From an uncultured Clostridia bacterium (GTDB lineage: Bacteria > Bacillota > Clostridia > TANB77 > CAG-508): a stretch of 30,429 nt of DNA. Positions 8,951 to 18,177 of the stretch are shown one piece after another. The notes under the pieces were generated by a model, which saw only the letters and a program-made list of their open reading frames with translations, was not told where the DNA came from and did no database searches. The stretch spans positions 1 through 30,429 of the forward strand of contig CAKPRW010000007.1 of assembly GCA_934183045.1 (NCBI GenBank). The letters run 5' to 3'. The position numbers and the translations under genes are program-made. Each line of letters begins with the position of its first letter. Position 1 is the stretch's first letter.

Positions 8951-9208
8951 TCATTTTTGAAATGTATCTGCTACACTTTTTATATCTTGTAGTTCAAATC
9001 TATACTTTTGCGTTACATTTGGATACTTTTTGTGATCTACTTCTGATAAAAACATTTCTAATGGTCTTACCACTAATCTTCCATCTCCATATAATTTTCT
9101 ATATAACACCATTTCTTCTTTAGTTTCAGTATTTTTAGCAATACCTTCAACTAAATAGTAATCTCCTTTAAAATGTTTATAAATTCTATTAATTTTTAAT
9201 TCTCTCAA
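8951..9208 (-). CDS. DUF1653 domain protein
   Basis: The 85-aa protein matches the small DUF1653 family (YKHFKGDYYLVEGIAKNTET, then EEMVLYRKLYGDGRLVVRPL and MFLSEV). Its function is unknown; members are compact single-domain cytoplasmic proteins. Translation starts at TTG (9206-9208), nine bases after AGGAGG; a GTG just upstream is followed by a stop. It is the first gene after an isoleucine T-box leader and about 96 bases upstream of ileS on the same strand, so both are probably induced when charged tRNA-Ile is scarce. This co-regulation is a clue to a translation-related role, not proof. Confidence 0.88.
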   Translation of the reverse strand: MRELKINRIYKHFKGDYYLVEGIAKNTETKEEMVLYRKLYGDGRLVVRPLEMFLSEVDHKKYPNVTQKYRFELQDIKSVADTFQK

Positions 9209-9233
9209 ATCACAATTCCTCCTTTTATATAAA

Positions 9234-9480
9234 ATAATAAGCTATCTCAATCCTAATATATTTAGGACGAAATAGCTTATTCCGCGATACCACCTAAGTT
9301 AGTAAATTTATATCATTATACAATCCACTCTCTCATTTTCCTTTAACGCAGGATTACGACTCAGCTTACTTTATTTCAGCTAGCAACAATAAGGTGATAA
9401 TAAATAATTTTTACTTACCAAATTTTCAGCTTCCATTGGCTCTCTTTAAGATATTTTATTATTTATGTTGTCCTCATTTT
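9234..9480 (-). promoter_or_regulatory. T-box riboswitch leader, probably isoleucine-specific
   Basis: On the minus strand the leader carries the T-box proper AACTTAGGTGGTATCGCGG (9282-9300), the segment whose GGTGG pairs with the free tRNA 3' end. It is followed by a terminator hairpin (9236-9282: AATAAGCTAT paired with ATAGCTTATT around an inner TCCTAA stem). Upstream are Stem I features: AGAGAGCC (about 9440-9447) and paired AT-rich base segments near 9455-9475. In the Stem I descending strand, ATC followed by A (near 9394-9400) fits an isoleucine specifier. Its position ahead of DUF1653-ileS agrees. Low charged tRNA-Ile should favour read-through. The specifier assignment was made by eye. 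Confidence 0.88.
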
Positions 9481-9505
9481 AGTTTTTATTTATCTATTAG
9501 TTTGC

Positions 9506-9533
9506 ATTATATCACATTTTTTTCATTTTGCAA
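9506..9533 (-). promoter_or_regulatory. Promoter for the T-box, DUF1653, ileS operon
   Basis: On the minus strand TTGCAA (9528-9533) and a perfect TATAAT (9506-9511) are separated by 16 bases, about 30 bases upstream of the first T-box stem. Confidence 0.65.
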
Positions 9534-9549
9534 GTATTTTTTCTAAAAC

Positions 9550-11302
9550 TTATTGCTTTAAGTTATTGTAATAAGCATTATATAATTTACTATAATATCC
9601 ATTTGGTATGTTTACTAATTCTTTATGGCTTCCTTCTTCGATGATTTCTCCATTATTTAATACTATAATTTTATCTACATTTACAATTGTTGACAACCTA
9701 TGTGCTATGAAAATTGATGTTTTATCTTTTGAAATTTTGTCAATAGATTCCTGTATTAATTCCTCTGTTTTTGTATCGATATTAGCTGTTGCTTCATCTA
9801 AAATAAATATAGATGGATTATGCGCAAATATTCTTGCAAAAGCCAATAATTGTTTTTGTCCTGCAGAAAACGAACTTCCTCTTTCATGAGCAATTTCTTC
9901 TATTCCATTTGGTAAAGAATTAACAAATTCTTCAGCAGATGCCAGCCTTATTGTTTCCATTATTGCTTCATCTGACAAGTTTTCATTTAGTTCAATATTT
10001 TCTTTTATTGTTTTAGCAAATATAAATGGATCTTGTAATATTACTCCTATTTTTCTCCTTAATGAACGTAGATTAATTTGTTTTATATTAACTCCATCTA
10101 GTAAGATTTCTCCTTTTTGCACATCATAAAAACGATTAATCAAATTGATAATTGTAGATTTTCCGTGATCCTGTTCTTCCAACTAATGCAATACTTTTTC
10201 CTGGTTCTATTGTAAAATTAACATTTTTTAGTATCCAGTTTTCTCCTTCATATGCAAACCATACATTTTTAAATTCAATTTTTCCTTCTATTTTATCTTC
10301 TAATTCTATTCCTTCTTCAAAGTTTTCTAAATATTCTTTATGATCTAAAATATCATATATCTTATTTATTGAAACCATTGCTTCTTGTATTGTTTCAAAA
10401 TTTTCTACAATTCTATTAATAGGTTCAAAGATTTGTTTTAAATATGTAATGAATATATATATTACTCCAACTTCTAAATTAATTCCAAAAAAGTGATTTA
10501 CACTTGCCCATACAATTATTGATACTCCTAAGTTTTCAAAAAAAACCATCATTGCAACTAGTAAACCTTCTGTATAAGCTGTTGGTATTCTTGATTTGCT
10601 AAATTGCGTACATAATTTTTTACATTCTTTTTCTTTTTCGTATTGTCTATTAAAGATTTTAATTAACTTAACTCCATATATAGATTCAGCTAGAAATATA
10701 TTTAATTTTGTTTTGACTCTTTTTGAGTATTCTCTTACTCTTTTACTAATTTTAGTAATAATAATTGATGTTATTGCAACAAATGGTATTAATATGAAAC
10801 ATATTGCTGCTAATTTATAATTTAAAGATACCATCATAATTGATAATGCTATAATCATAACAACATCTTTTACAAATGTTGTTACTACATCTTTAAAAAA
10901 TGTTGTAATATCTTCTACGTCACTTGTCATTCTAACAAATAATGTTCCAGATGGTGTTCTGTCATGAAAAGGAATATTAGCATATTGTACATATTTATAT
11001 AATTTATTTCTAATAGAATATATAACATTTTCACCCATCATGCTTGTAGCTGTACTTACAATAAAGTCTAAAATATTTCCAATTAATATAATTCCAATAT
11101 AAATGCCACCTATAATACCAATTGTCATCATGCCTTGTTGCCATAAATTTTTACTTAAATAATCATCTATTACAATTTTCATTAAGTATGGTTTTATAAC
11201 TTCACCAATGTTAATAATAATTGCTAGAATAGATATAATTGCTATAGCTTTTGTTTGTGGTTTTAGCATTTTATAAATTCTTTGCAAGGTTTGATTCTTC
11301 AT
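9550..11302 (-). pseudogene. ABC exporter half-transporter (subunit 2), frameshifted in Walker A
   Basis: Read with one base removed, this is a 583-aa half exporter: six membrane helices (about 1-330), then an ATPase domain. The upstream frame ends within LVGRTGS and the downstream frame resumes as GKSTIINLINRF. An extra C at about 10165 (minus strand, TCA-C-GGA) splits Walker A, the phosphate-binding loop GRTGSGKST. The rest looks well kept: Q-loop LQDPFIF, signature FSAGQ instead of LSGGQ, Walker B IFILDEA and switch His in IAHRLS. It is 70 bases downstream of the partner gene, and together they would form a heterodimeric multidrug- or lipid-type exporter. As written no full protein can be made. 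Either the break is recent or it is a base error in the sequence. Confidence 0.85.
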
Positions 11303-11372
11303 TAGTTTTTCCTTCCTATATTAAATATTTATGCTTTTAAATCAAATTACGCTTTCAGTTTAAAAGTTAGTT

Positions 11373-13119
11373 TTATGATAAAAAGCTTGGTTCAGCTTTT
11401 GTTGATTGTTGATTATAAAAATCATTATATAATCCATTATTATTAACTAATTCTTCATGTGTGCCTTTTTCTACAATGTTTCCATTATCTAAAACAATAA
11501 TCTGGTCACTATGTTTTACATCTGACACTTTATTTGAAATAATAATACAAGTTTTATCGTCTGATAGTTCTTGTATATTCTCTATCAACTGCTCTGATGT
11601 TCTATTATCCAATGCTGAAAATGTATCATCAAAAATTAATATACTACATTCTTTTAAGAATGCTCTAGATATAGCCACTCTTTGTTTTTGGCCACCAGAT
11701 AAATCTCCTCCTCTTTCTCCTATAATAGTATTGATTCCATCTGGCATTCTTTGTATATCATCATAAACAATTGCTTTTTTTGTACTTTCTTCTATTTCAT
11801 CTTCTTTATAGTCATCTTTAAATAAACTTATATTATCTTTTAATGTTGATGAAAATAAGAAGTTATCTTGTGTTATGTAACAAACGTTATTTCTTAAAAT
11901 TTCAATTGGGATTTCATTAATGTCTTTTCCATCAATTGAAATTTTTCCATTTGGTATTGCATATAATCTTGTTAATAAATTCATTAATGTAGTTTTTCCA
12001 CTACCAATAGTTCCTATGATTCCTAGTGTTTGTCCTTTTTCTACTTTGATATTTATATTTTCTAACGCTTTATCGATTACTCCCGGATAATTAAAATTCA
12101 AATCTTTTATTTCTATGTTTCCTTCTAATTTGTCTTTTAATAATATATTTTTGCTATTGATTTTTTCTGGTTCTAACTCATATATTTTTTCTAATCTTCT
12201 ATAAGATATTTGTGCTCTTTTAAATTTTGATACTACTTGAGGAAGCCAAGAAACAGGTCCCACAAATAATCCTATATATCCGTTAAATGTAACTAACTCT
12301 CCTACTGTTATTGTTCCATCTAATACTAGTTTTGAACCATATAATAATGAAATAGCATAACAAGCACCAAAACAAATATTTAGGCACATTGTTAGTAGAT
12401 TGGAAAATACATCTACTGTATTATCGCTTTGACGAACTCTTCTATTTTTCTTAATAAATGTTTTTAATTGATCTCCTTCACAAGAATATGCTTTTGTTGT
12501 TCTTATACTGTCTGTACTTTCTTGAATATATTCTGACAATTCTGTAAATCTATCTTGAGATTTTTTAAAACTAATTTCAACATATCTTTTTATTACTATT
12601 GTTAAATAACAACCTATCATTATTGGTATTAAAATTGCTATTGTTAAATATAAATTAACACCCTTAATCATTTCATATGCAGCAATTACAAAGGTGAAAA
12701 ATATTCTCGCTCCATGTGAAAACATTCTCCATTCTATGCTCCTGATTTCAGTTACATCTTTAACGAAATAGGACATAATTTCTCCATTTTTTATATTTTG
12801 TATGTCCTTTAATTTTAGTTTTAAAAATCTTTGAAATAATTTTGTTTTTACTTCTGCTTCAAATCCTCTACTTTCATATGTCTCCAAATATTTCCAACAC
12901 ATTCTTACAACTAACAAAACAATACATATTCCAATTAAGTAATATGTATTGTTTAAAATTTGTTGCTTATTAGCATCTAAGTTGTATAGTAAGTCAATAA
13001 TGTTTCCTATTATTTTTGCTGGATATGTTAGTATATATATATTGATTCCGAAGTAATATTGTTTGTAATAATATATGGTATTTGTATTTTTTTAGTGCAT
13101 CTATAATTACTTGTTTCAT
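11373..13119 (-). pseudogene. ABC exporter half-transporter (subunit 1), apparent frameshift near the N-terminus
   Basis: From residue VVRMCWKYLE onward the frame is open for 514 codons and holds most of the membrane domain and the ATPase domain (Walker A GTIGSGKTT, signature LSGGQ). The true start is probably ATG 13117-13119 behind AAGGGGA: it encodes MKQVIIDALKKYKYHILLQT, then an extra C at about 13050 (CTT-C-GGA) shifts into a frame that resumes as GINIYILTYPAKIIGNIID and continues without stops. Corrected length is 581 aa, normal for the family. The Walker B ends DD rather than DE (IFDDTFSALD) and the switch His is Asn (IISNKVS), so this subunit carries the inactive half of a degenerate site, matching FSAGQ in subunit 2. 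A shorter protein from an internal start would lack the first membrane helices. Confidence 0.82.
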
Positions 13120-13149
13120 GATATCCCCTTTTCTTCTGTGTTTTTTTCA

Positions 13150-13308
13150 TTAATTATTATTTATTGTTTTATCTGCTAAATTATATAATGTATCCATGTT
13201 AAATCCTATACTTTGATTATTATTTATTTGATTTTGTTGCATCTGTCTTTGAAGATTCATTAACTCTATTTCTTCTTTTAAACCCATTTCATCAAATTCA
13301 AATCTCAT
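13150..13308 (-). CDS. Small Gln/Asn-rich hypothetical protein, 52 aa
   Basis: The frame runs from ATG 13306-13308 to TAA 13150-13152, with AGGAGG eight bases before the start. The product begins MRFEFDEMGLKEEIELMNLQ, has a charged helical first half and a Gln/Asn-rich middle (RQMQQNQINNNQ), and ends LYNLADKTINNN. It has no membrane segment. It lies 30 bases upstream of the ABC exporter pair on the same strand, so it is probably the first gene of that operon. I recognise no family; a regulator or accessory of the exporter is only a guess. The strong ribosome binding site is the main support. Confidence 0.6.
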   Translation of the reverse strand: MRFEFDEMGLKEEIELMNLQRQMQQNQINNNQSIGFNMDTLYNLADKTINNN

Positions 13309-13356
13309 TTTGGATACCTCCTATTATTAATTTACAATATTATACTATATTTCCTT

Positions 13357-14547
13357 TTATTTCGAAAGTCTTTTGGTTTCTTTTGCAATCATCAATTCTT
13401 CATTTGTTGGTACTACATAAATCTTCACTTTTGATTCTGGTTTTGAAATTAATTTTTCTTCTCCTCTCATATTGTTTAGATTTTCATCAATTTCTACTCC
13501 CATAAATTCTAATTGTTTGCAAATTCCTTCTCTGATAAGAATTTGGTTTTCTCCAACTCCTCCTGTAAATATAATGTAGTCAATACCGTTCATTGCTACT
13601 GCATATTTTGCTATATAACTTGCAATTGAATATTTAAAACTATCCATAGCTATTTTGGCTTTTTCGTCACCATCATTTGCTGCTTGTTCAATAATTCTAA
13701 AGTCTGGTGCTAAACCTGATATTCCTGATACTCCTGATTCTTTGTTTAAAACATTTTCCATTTCATCTGCTGTAATGTTTTCTTTTTTCATAATGTATGT
13801 TAGGACAGATGGATCCATATCTCCACTTCTTGTTACCATTGGAATTCCTCCTAATGGTGAAAGTCCCATACTTGTATCAATTGATTTTCCACCTTTAACA
13901 GCACATATACTTGAGCCTTGGCCTAGGTGACATGTTACTATTTTTAAATCTTTAATATCTTTTCCTTCAATTTCAGCTAATCTTTGAGATACGTACATAT
14001 GTGATGTTCCATGGAATCCATATTTTCTTATTTTGTATTTTTTATAGTACTCATATGGTATAGGATAAATATATTTTTCTTGAGGAATTGTTTGGTGAAA
14101 TGCTGTATCAAATACTCCAACCATTGGTTTTCCTGGCATTACTTTTTTGCATGCTTCAATTCCTAAAATAGATGCAGGATTGTGTAATGGTGCTAAATCT
14201 GTACATTCTTTTAGAACATCAATTACTTCATCATCAATAACTACTGATTCTGAAATTTTTTCTCCTCCATGAACTAGTCTATGCCCAATAGCTTCAATTT
14301 CGTCTAAGCTATCTATAACTTTATATTCTGGATTTACTAATTGTTTTAAAGTAAATTCAATTGCTTCTGTATGATTATAAGCTGGATTTTTTATCTCAAT
14401 TTTTTGACCATTAACTTTATGAGTGATAAAAGCTTCTTCTTCCCCTATTCTTTCATATTTTCCTGATGCCATAACTTCTTCTGTCTCCATATTAATTAAT
14501 TGATATTTTAGTGATGAACTACCACAATTTAATACTAATATTTTCAT
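13357..14547 (-). CDS. ackA: Acetate kinase, paralogue 1
   Basis: The 396-aa protein has acetate kinase motifs along its length: LNCGSSSLKYQL (5-16), GHRLVHGG, FDTAFHQTIP, YGFHGTSH, HLGQGSS, TRSGDMDPS, FTGGVGENQ and the C-terminal VPTNEE. It converts acetyl phosphate and ADP to acetate and ATP, the substrate-level phosphorylation step of fermentation, in the cytoplasm. It is the second of two tandem copies downstream of pta; the 92-base gap holds a repeat cluster. One oddity is GGIPMVTRSGD, where most family members have MGTRSGD: Val replaces Gly next to the catalytic Arg. Otherwise the active-site motifs look canonical, so it is probably active. Confidence 0.93.
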   Translation of the reverse strand: MKILVLNCGSSSLKYQLINMETEEVMASGKYERIGEEEAFITHKVNGQKIEIKNPAYNHTEAIEFTLKQLVNPEYKVIDSLDEIEAIGHRLVHGGEKISESVVIDDEVIDVLKECTDLAPLHNPASILGIEACKKVMPGKPMVGVFDTAFHQTIPQEKYIYPIPYEYYKKYKIRKYGFHGTSHMYVSQRLAEIEGKDIKDLKIVTCHLGQGSSICAVKGGKSIDTSMGLSPLGGIPMVTRSGDMDPSVLTYIMKKENITADEMENVLNKESGVSGISGLAPDFRIIEQAANDGDEKAKIAMDSFKYSIASYIAKYAVAMNGIDYIIFTGGVGENQILIREGICKQLEFMGVEIDENLNNMRGEEKLISKPESKVKIYVVPTNEELMIAKETKRLSK

Positions 14548-14604
14548 TTTTTTATTCCTTTCTTATTTTAATTTTAATATTTTTTATATAATAATGTTTT
14601 CGTA

Positions 14605-14658
14605 AAAGGAGTGTCCCCTTATCCCTTATAGAGGGATTTTTAAGGAACGTCCCCTATT
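14605..14658. repeat. Cluster of three short palindromes between the two ackA genes
   Basis: AAGGAGTGTCCCCTT (14606-14620), ATCCCT-TATA-GAGGGAT (14621-14637) and AAGGAACGTCCCCTATT (14642-14658) lie end to end. The outer two resemble each other and, more loosely, the AAGGGG-CGCGT-CCCC elements near 5 kb. The third encodes the last residues (GDVP) and stop region of the upstream ackA copy. This looks like a second variety of invasive repeat, and could also act as a transcription or RNA-stability boundary. Confidence 0.65.
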
Positions 14659-15830
14659 CCCTTCGCGATCATTAATTCTTCGTTTGTTGGGACTACGTAT
14701 ATTTTTATTTTTGAGTCTTTTGCTGATATTAATGATTCTATGTTTCTACTTTCTTGGTTGATTTTTTTGTCTAGTTTTATTCCTAAGAATTCTAGTTTGT
14801 CACATATTGCTTGTCTTGAGTCTTGCCCTTTTTCTCCTACTCCTGCTTCGAATGTGATTACATCTACTCCACCCATTGCAACTGCACATTTTACTATGTA
14901 TGATGCTACTAGTTCGTGAAAGATGTCTAGAGATAGTTTTGCACGTTCGTCTCCGCTGTCGGCTTCACATTCTATGTCTCTAAAGTCTACTGATACTCCT
15001 GATATTCCATATGCTCCTGATTTTTTGTTTAGTATGTCTTCTATTTCTTGTGGAGATAAGTTTTCTTTTTTCATTAGATAGGTTATTATTGATGGATCTA
15101 AGTCTCCACTTCTTGTTCCCATACAAATACCACCAAGTGGTGTTAATCCCATACTTGTTTCTACAGATTTTCCATTTTTAATTGCACATACACTTGCGCC
15201 TTGCCCTAGATGGCAACTTACGATTTTCAAGTTTTTTATGTCTTCTCCCATTAATTCTGCTACTCTATTTGAAACGTATTGGTGTGATGTTCCATGAAAT
15301 CCATATTTTCTTATCTTGTATTTTTCATAATATTTATATGGTATTGGATAAATATATTTATCTTTTTCGATTGTTTGATGAAATGCTGTGTCAAATACTG
15401 CAACCATTTTAACATTTGGTGCTACCTTTCTGCAAGCATCTATACCTAAAATAGCTGCCGGATTATGCAATGGTGCTAATTCGCTACATTTTTTTATTTC
15501 TTCAATAACTTCATCTGTAATTAAAACAGGATTAGAAAATTTTTCTCCTCCATGTACTACTCTGTGTCCAATTCCTTCTAGTTCTTCTAAACTTTTTATA
15601 ACTCCATATTTTTCATGCATAATTCTGCTTAATACAAATTTAATTGCTTGTTCATGGTCCTTTGCATAATGTTCAAATTTATGCTTTTCACCATTGACCT
15701 TGTGTGTTAAAAATGAATTTGATTGCCCAATTCTTTCGAAATATCCTTTTGCTAAGGTTTCTTCTGTTTTCATATCAATAACTTGATATTTTAAAGAAGA
15801 ACTCCCTGAATTTAAAACTAAAACTTTCAA
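14640..15830 (-). CDS. ackA: Acetate kinase, paralogue 2
   Basis: The 396-aa protein is plainly paralogous to its neighbour, with NSGSSSLKYQV, GHRVVHGG, FDTAFHQTI, YGFHGTSH, HLGQGAS, MGTRSGDLDPS and VPTNEE. It lies directly downstream of pta with a 73-base gap, the usual position of the acetate-forming kinase. The nucleotide-site loop reads FEAGVGEKG, where the family and paralogue 1 have FTGGVGEN: the conserved Asn is Lys. Its last four residues, GDVP, come from a GC-rich repeat. It may have altered activity or nucleotide preference, but that is inference. Start ATG-type codon choice was fixed by the conserved N-terminus MKVLVLNSGSSS behind AGGAGG. Confidence 0.92.
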   Translation of the reverse strand: MKVLVLNSGSSSLKYQVIDMKTEETLAKGYFERIGQSNSFLTHKVNGEKHKFEHYAKDHEQAIKFVLSRIMHEKYGVIKSLEELEGIGHRVVHGGEKFSNPVLITDEVIEEIKKCSELAPLHNPAAILGIDACRKVAPNVKMVAVFDTAFHQTIEKDKYIYPIPYKYYEKYKIRKYGFHGTSHQYVSNRVAELMGEDIKNLKIVSCHLGQGASVCAIKNGKSVETSMGLTPLGGICMGTRSGDLDPSIITYLMKKENLSPQEIEDILNKKSGAYGISGVSVDFRDIECEADSGDERAKLSLDIFHELVASYIVKCAVAMGGVDVITFEAGVGEKGQDSRQAICDKLEFLGIKLDKKINQESRNIESLISAKDSKIKIYVVPTNEELMIAKGIGDVP

Positions 15831-15903
15831 ACTATTCCTCCTTTAAAGTTTTTTATTTAGATCTTAAATTTTTTAATATCTAAAATAAAAGCAAAAATGA
15901 GTA

Positions 15904-16911
15904 TTATTTGATTTCTTGAGCTTGAACAGCAGTAATAGCTATAACACCTGCAACATCTTTACTGTTACAGCCTCTTGATAAGTCATTAACAGGTCTTGCT
16001 ATTCCCTGGCATAATGGTCCATATGCTTCTGCTTTTCCTAGTCTTTGAACAAGTTTATATCCTATATTTCCTGCATTTAAATCTGGAAATACTAGTACAT
16101 TAGCCTCTCCTTTTAGTGGACTACCTGGTGCCTTCATTTGTGCAATTTCAGGTACTATTGCCGCATCTAATTGTAATTCACCATCTACTATTAATTCTGG
16201 TTTCTTTTCCTTTACTTTGTTTGTTGCATCTATTACTTTTTCTGTTAATTCTGATTTAGCACTTCCATATGTAGAATATGAAAGCATAGCAACCTTTGGT
16301 TCACTTTGTACTAATTGTTTAAAACTTTCGCTTGATGATATTGCAATTTCAGACAATGCTTCACTATCTGGATTTTCGTTTAAACCACTATCACCAAATA
16401 TAAATGTTCCATTTGCTCCAGATTCGCAGTCTGGAACTACCATAACAAAGAATGCAGATACTAGTTTAGTTCCAGGTGCTGTTTTTAGTATTTGTAATGC
16501 TGGTCTTAGTGTGTCTGATGTTGAATGTGCAGCACCAGATACAAGTCCATCTGCTTCACTATCCTCATCTTTTAACATTAGCATTCCAAAATACACTGGA
16601 TCTTTCACTAACTCTTTTGCTTTTTCTATTGTCATTCCTTTATGTTTTCTTAAGTCATATAATAAATTTACATATTCATCATATTTCTCTGAATTATTTG
16701 GATCTACAATTTTTGCTCCTTTTATATTTATATTATTTTCCTTTGCTTTATTTTCTATTTTTTCTTTATTTCCTACTAAAATAATTTTAGCATACCCTTC
16801 ATTTATTACTTGTGATGTTGCTTCTAATATTCTAATATCTTCCGCTTCTGGTAATACTATATTTTTAATGTCTTGTTTTGCTCTTTTTTTTACTTCATCT
16901 ATAAATGACAT
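15904..16911 (-). CDS. pta: Phosphate acetyltransferase
   Basis: The 335-aa protein is the short, single-domain phosphotransacetylase. It begins MSFIDEVKKRAKQDIKNIVL and contains GLVSGAAHSTSDTLRPALQI, FGDSGLNENP, MLSYSTYGSAKS, DGELQLDAA and FPDLNAGNIGYKL. It interconverts acetyl-CoA plus phosphate with acetyl phosphate plus CoA, feeding acetate kinase. It is the first gene of a pta-ackA-ackA run and has AGGAGG before the ATG and its own promoter. This gives the organism an acetate-forming, ATP-yielding fermentation branch. No unusual residues were noticed. Confidence 0.96.
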   Translation of the reverse strand: MSFIDEVKKRAKQDIKNIVLPEAEDIRILEATSQVINEGYAKIILVGNKEKIENKAKENNINIKGAKIVDPNNSEKYDEYVNLLYDLRKHKGMTIEKAKELVKDPVYFGMLMLKDEDSEADGLVSGAAHSTSDTLRPALQILKTAPGTKLVSAFFVMVVPDCESGANGTFIFGDSGLNENPDSEALSEIAISSSESFKQLVQSEPKVAMLSYSTYGSAKSELTEKVIDATNKVKEKKPELIVDGELQLDAAIVPEIAQMKAPGSPLKGEANVLVFPDLNAGNIGYKLVQRLGKAEAYGPLCQGIARPVNDLSRGCNSKDVAGVIAITAVQAQEIK

Positions 16912-16941
16912 TTCTATTCCTCCTTGTAAACTCCGTTTATT

Positions 16942-16970
16942 ATTATATAAATAAAATGAAAAAAGTACAA
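16942..16970 (-). promoter_or_regulatory. Promoter for pta-ackA
   Basis: On the minus strand TTGTAC (16965-16970) and TATAAT (16942-16947) are separated by 17 bases, about 30 bases upstream of the pta start codon. Confidence 0.6.
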
Positions 16971-16986
16971 GCTTTTTGATATGTTT

Positions 16987-17499
16987 TTATTCAACCAACT
17001 TTTTTATATCTTCATCTTGTTTCAACTCTTCTGAAATAAAATGAAATGCTTGTTTATTTTGTTTTACTGCTATTTCTGCTAATTCTTTATCATTTTGTAA
17101 ACGTGAACTTGCATATTTAATTATAATTCCTTTGTTTTCAACAGCCAATTTTACTATCTCTTTATTATCTCTTAACTCTTTACTTGCATAATATAAAGCT
17201 TGTCCATAATCTTTACAACTAACTCCTATTAGATCTTTGTCAGCTCTTAATCTTTCAGAAGCATAACAAATTGTCCATGGTGCTGTTTTAATTGCAAGCA
17301 TTATAATTTCTTTATTATCCTTTAATCTATCACTCGCAAATTCTAACGCTTCTCCATCTTGTTGTAGCGCCGTTCTTACTATTTCTTCATCATCTTGAAA
17401 ATTTGCATCTACAACATCCAAAAATTTTCCATTTTCTTTTACAGCTTGCAATACAAATTCTCTGTTGCTCTTATTTTCTATAACTTCTTGTACTTCCAT
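16987..17499 (-). CDS. DUF4116 repeat protein
   Basis: The 170-aa protein consists of about five imperfect helical repeats of roughly 30 residues, each with a pattern like NKEIV-LAV then ALxYAS-LRxDKE. The repeats are typical of DUF4116, a module of unknown function found in varying copy number in Clostridia and in larger proteins of other bacteria. It is soluble, acidic and has no signal peptide. The gene follows trmB by 10 bases and probably shares its transcript. The regular repeat suggests an alpha-solenoid scaffold for protein contacts, but no partner is evident. Confidence 0.82.
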   Translation of the reverse strand: MEVQEVIENKSNREFVLQAVKENGKFLDVVDANFQDDEEIVRTALQQDGEALEFASDRLKDNKEIIMLAIKTAPWTICYASERLRADKDLIGVSCKDYGQALYYASKELRDNKEIVKLAVENKGIIIKYASSRLQNDKELAEIAVKQNKQAFHFISEELKQDEDIKKLVE

Positions 17500-17509
17500 T
17501 CTATCCCTT

Positions 17510-18175
17510 CTATTCTTTTAGTTTTGCTATTAGTGCTTTTATTTTTATACCTTGTTCTGAAAACATTTTTTCATGTTCTGTTTCTATATTCTTTTCAAAA
17601 ATAGGCTCTTTGTGTAAATCATATGTTCTTTTTACTATTTCAAAATTACTTTCTTCAAAATAATTTAAGCTTGATTCAAATAATCCATCATCATCTGTTT
17701 TGAAATATATTTCTACCCCATTTTTTAAAAATTGTTTGTATTTTTCTAACTGTCTTGTATGTGTAAGTCTTTTCTTTCTATGTTTACCTTTAGGCCAAGG
17801 ATTACAAAAGTTAATATATATTCTTTCAACTCCATCTTCTTTGGCTAATATTAAATTTATTCTTTCTATATCAAATCTAGTAATTAATACATTGTTAGGA
17901 GTTTTATTTGCTTCTTTATAAGTGTTTTCTATATTTCTTTTAGCTAATCCAAGCATAGCATCCACTAAATCTATTGCTATATAATTTATATCTTCATTTT
18001 CAACTGCTAGCTTAGATATAAACTGTCCCTTTCCACATCCTAACTCTAAATGAATCGGATTATTTCTATTTTCAAAATGTTCTCTCCATTTCCCTTTATA
18101 TTCTTCTGGATTATCTTCATAAAACTTACTAGCCTCTAATTCAGGTCTTGCCCATTTTTTATATCTTATTCTCAT
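17510..18175 (-). CDS. trmB: tRNA (guanine-N7-)-methyltransferase
   Basis: The 221-aa protein is TrmB, which uses S-adenosylmethionine to form 7-methylguanosine at position 46 in tRNA variable loops. The SAM-binding motif is [12 protein letters not shown] (about 42-53), followed by YIAIDLV and the family signature [19 protein letters not shown], and later [10 protein letters not shown]. The length is normal. It starts two bases after the stop of a small membrane-protein gene, and the GGAGG ribosome binding site overlaps that gene's end, indicating translational coupling. Confidence 0.96.
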   Translation of the reverse strand: MRIRYKKWARPELEASKFYEDNPEEYKGKWREHFENRNNPIHLELGCGKGQFISKLAVENEDINYIAIDLVDAMLGLAKRNIENTYKEANKTPNNVLITRFDIERINLILAKEDGVERIYINFCNPWPKGKHRKKRLTHTRQLEKYKQFLKNGVEIYFKTDDDGLFESSLNYFEESNFEIVKRTYDLHKEPIFEKNIETEHEKMFSEQGIKIKALIAKLKE

Positions 18176-18177
18176 TA

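Noticed and set aside
16217..16954. A 245-codon open frame on the plus strand
   Set aside because: It lies wholly antisense to pta, has low-complexity Ser/Phe-rich composition typical of a mirror frame, and no ribosome binding site.
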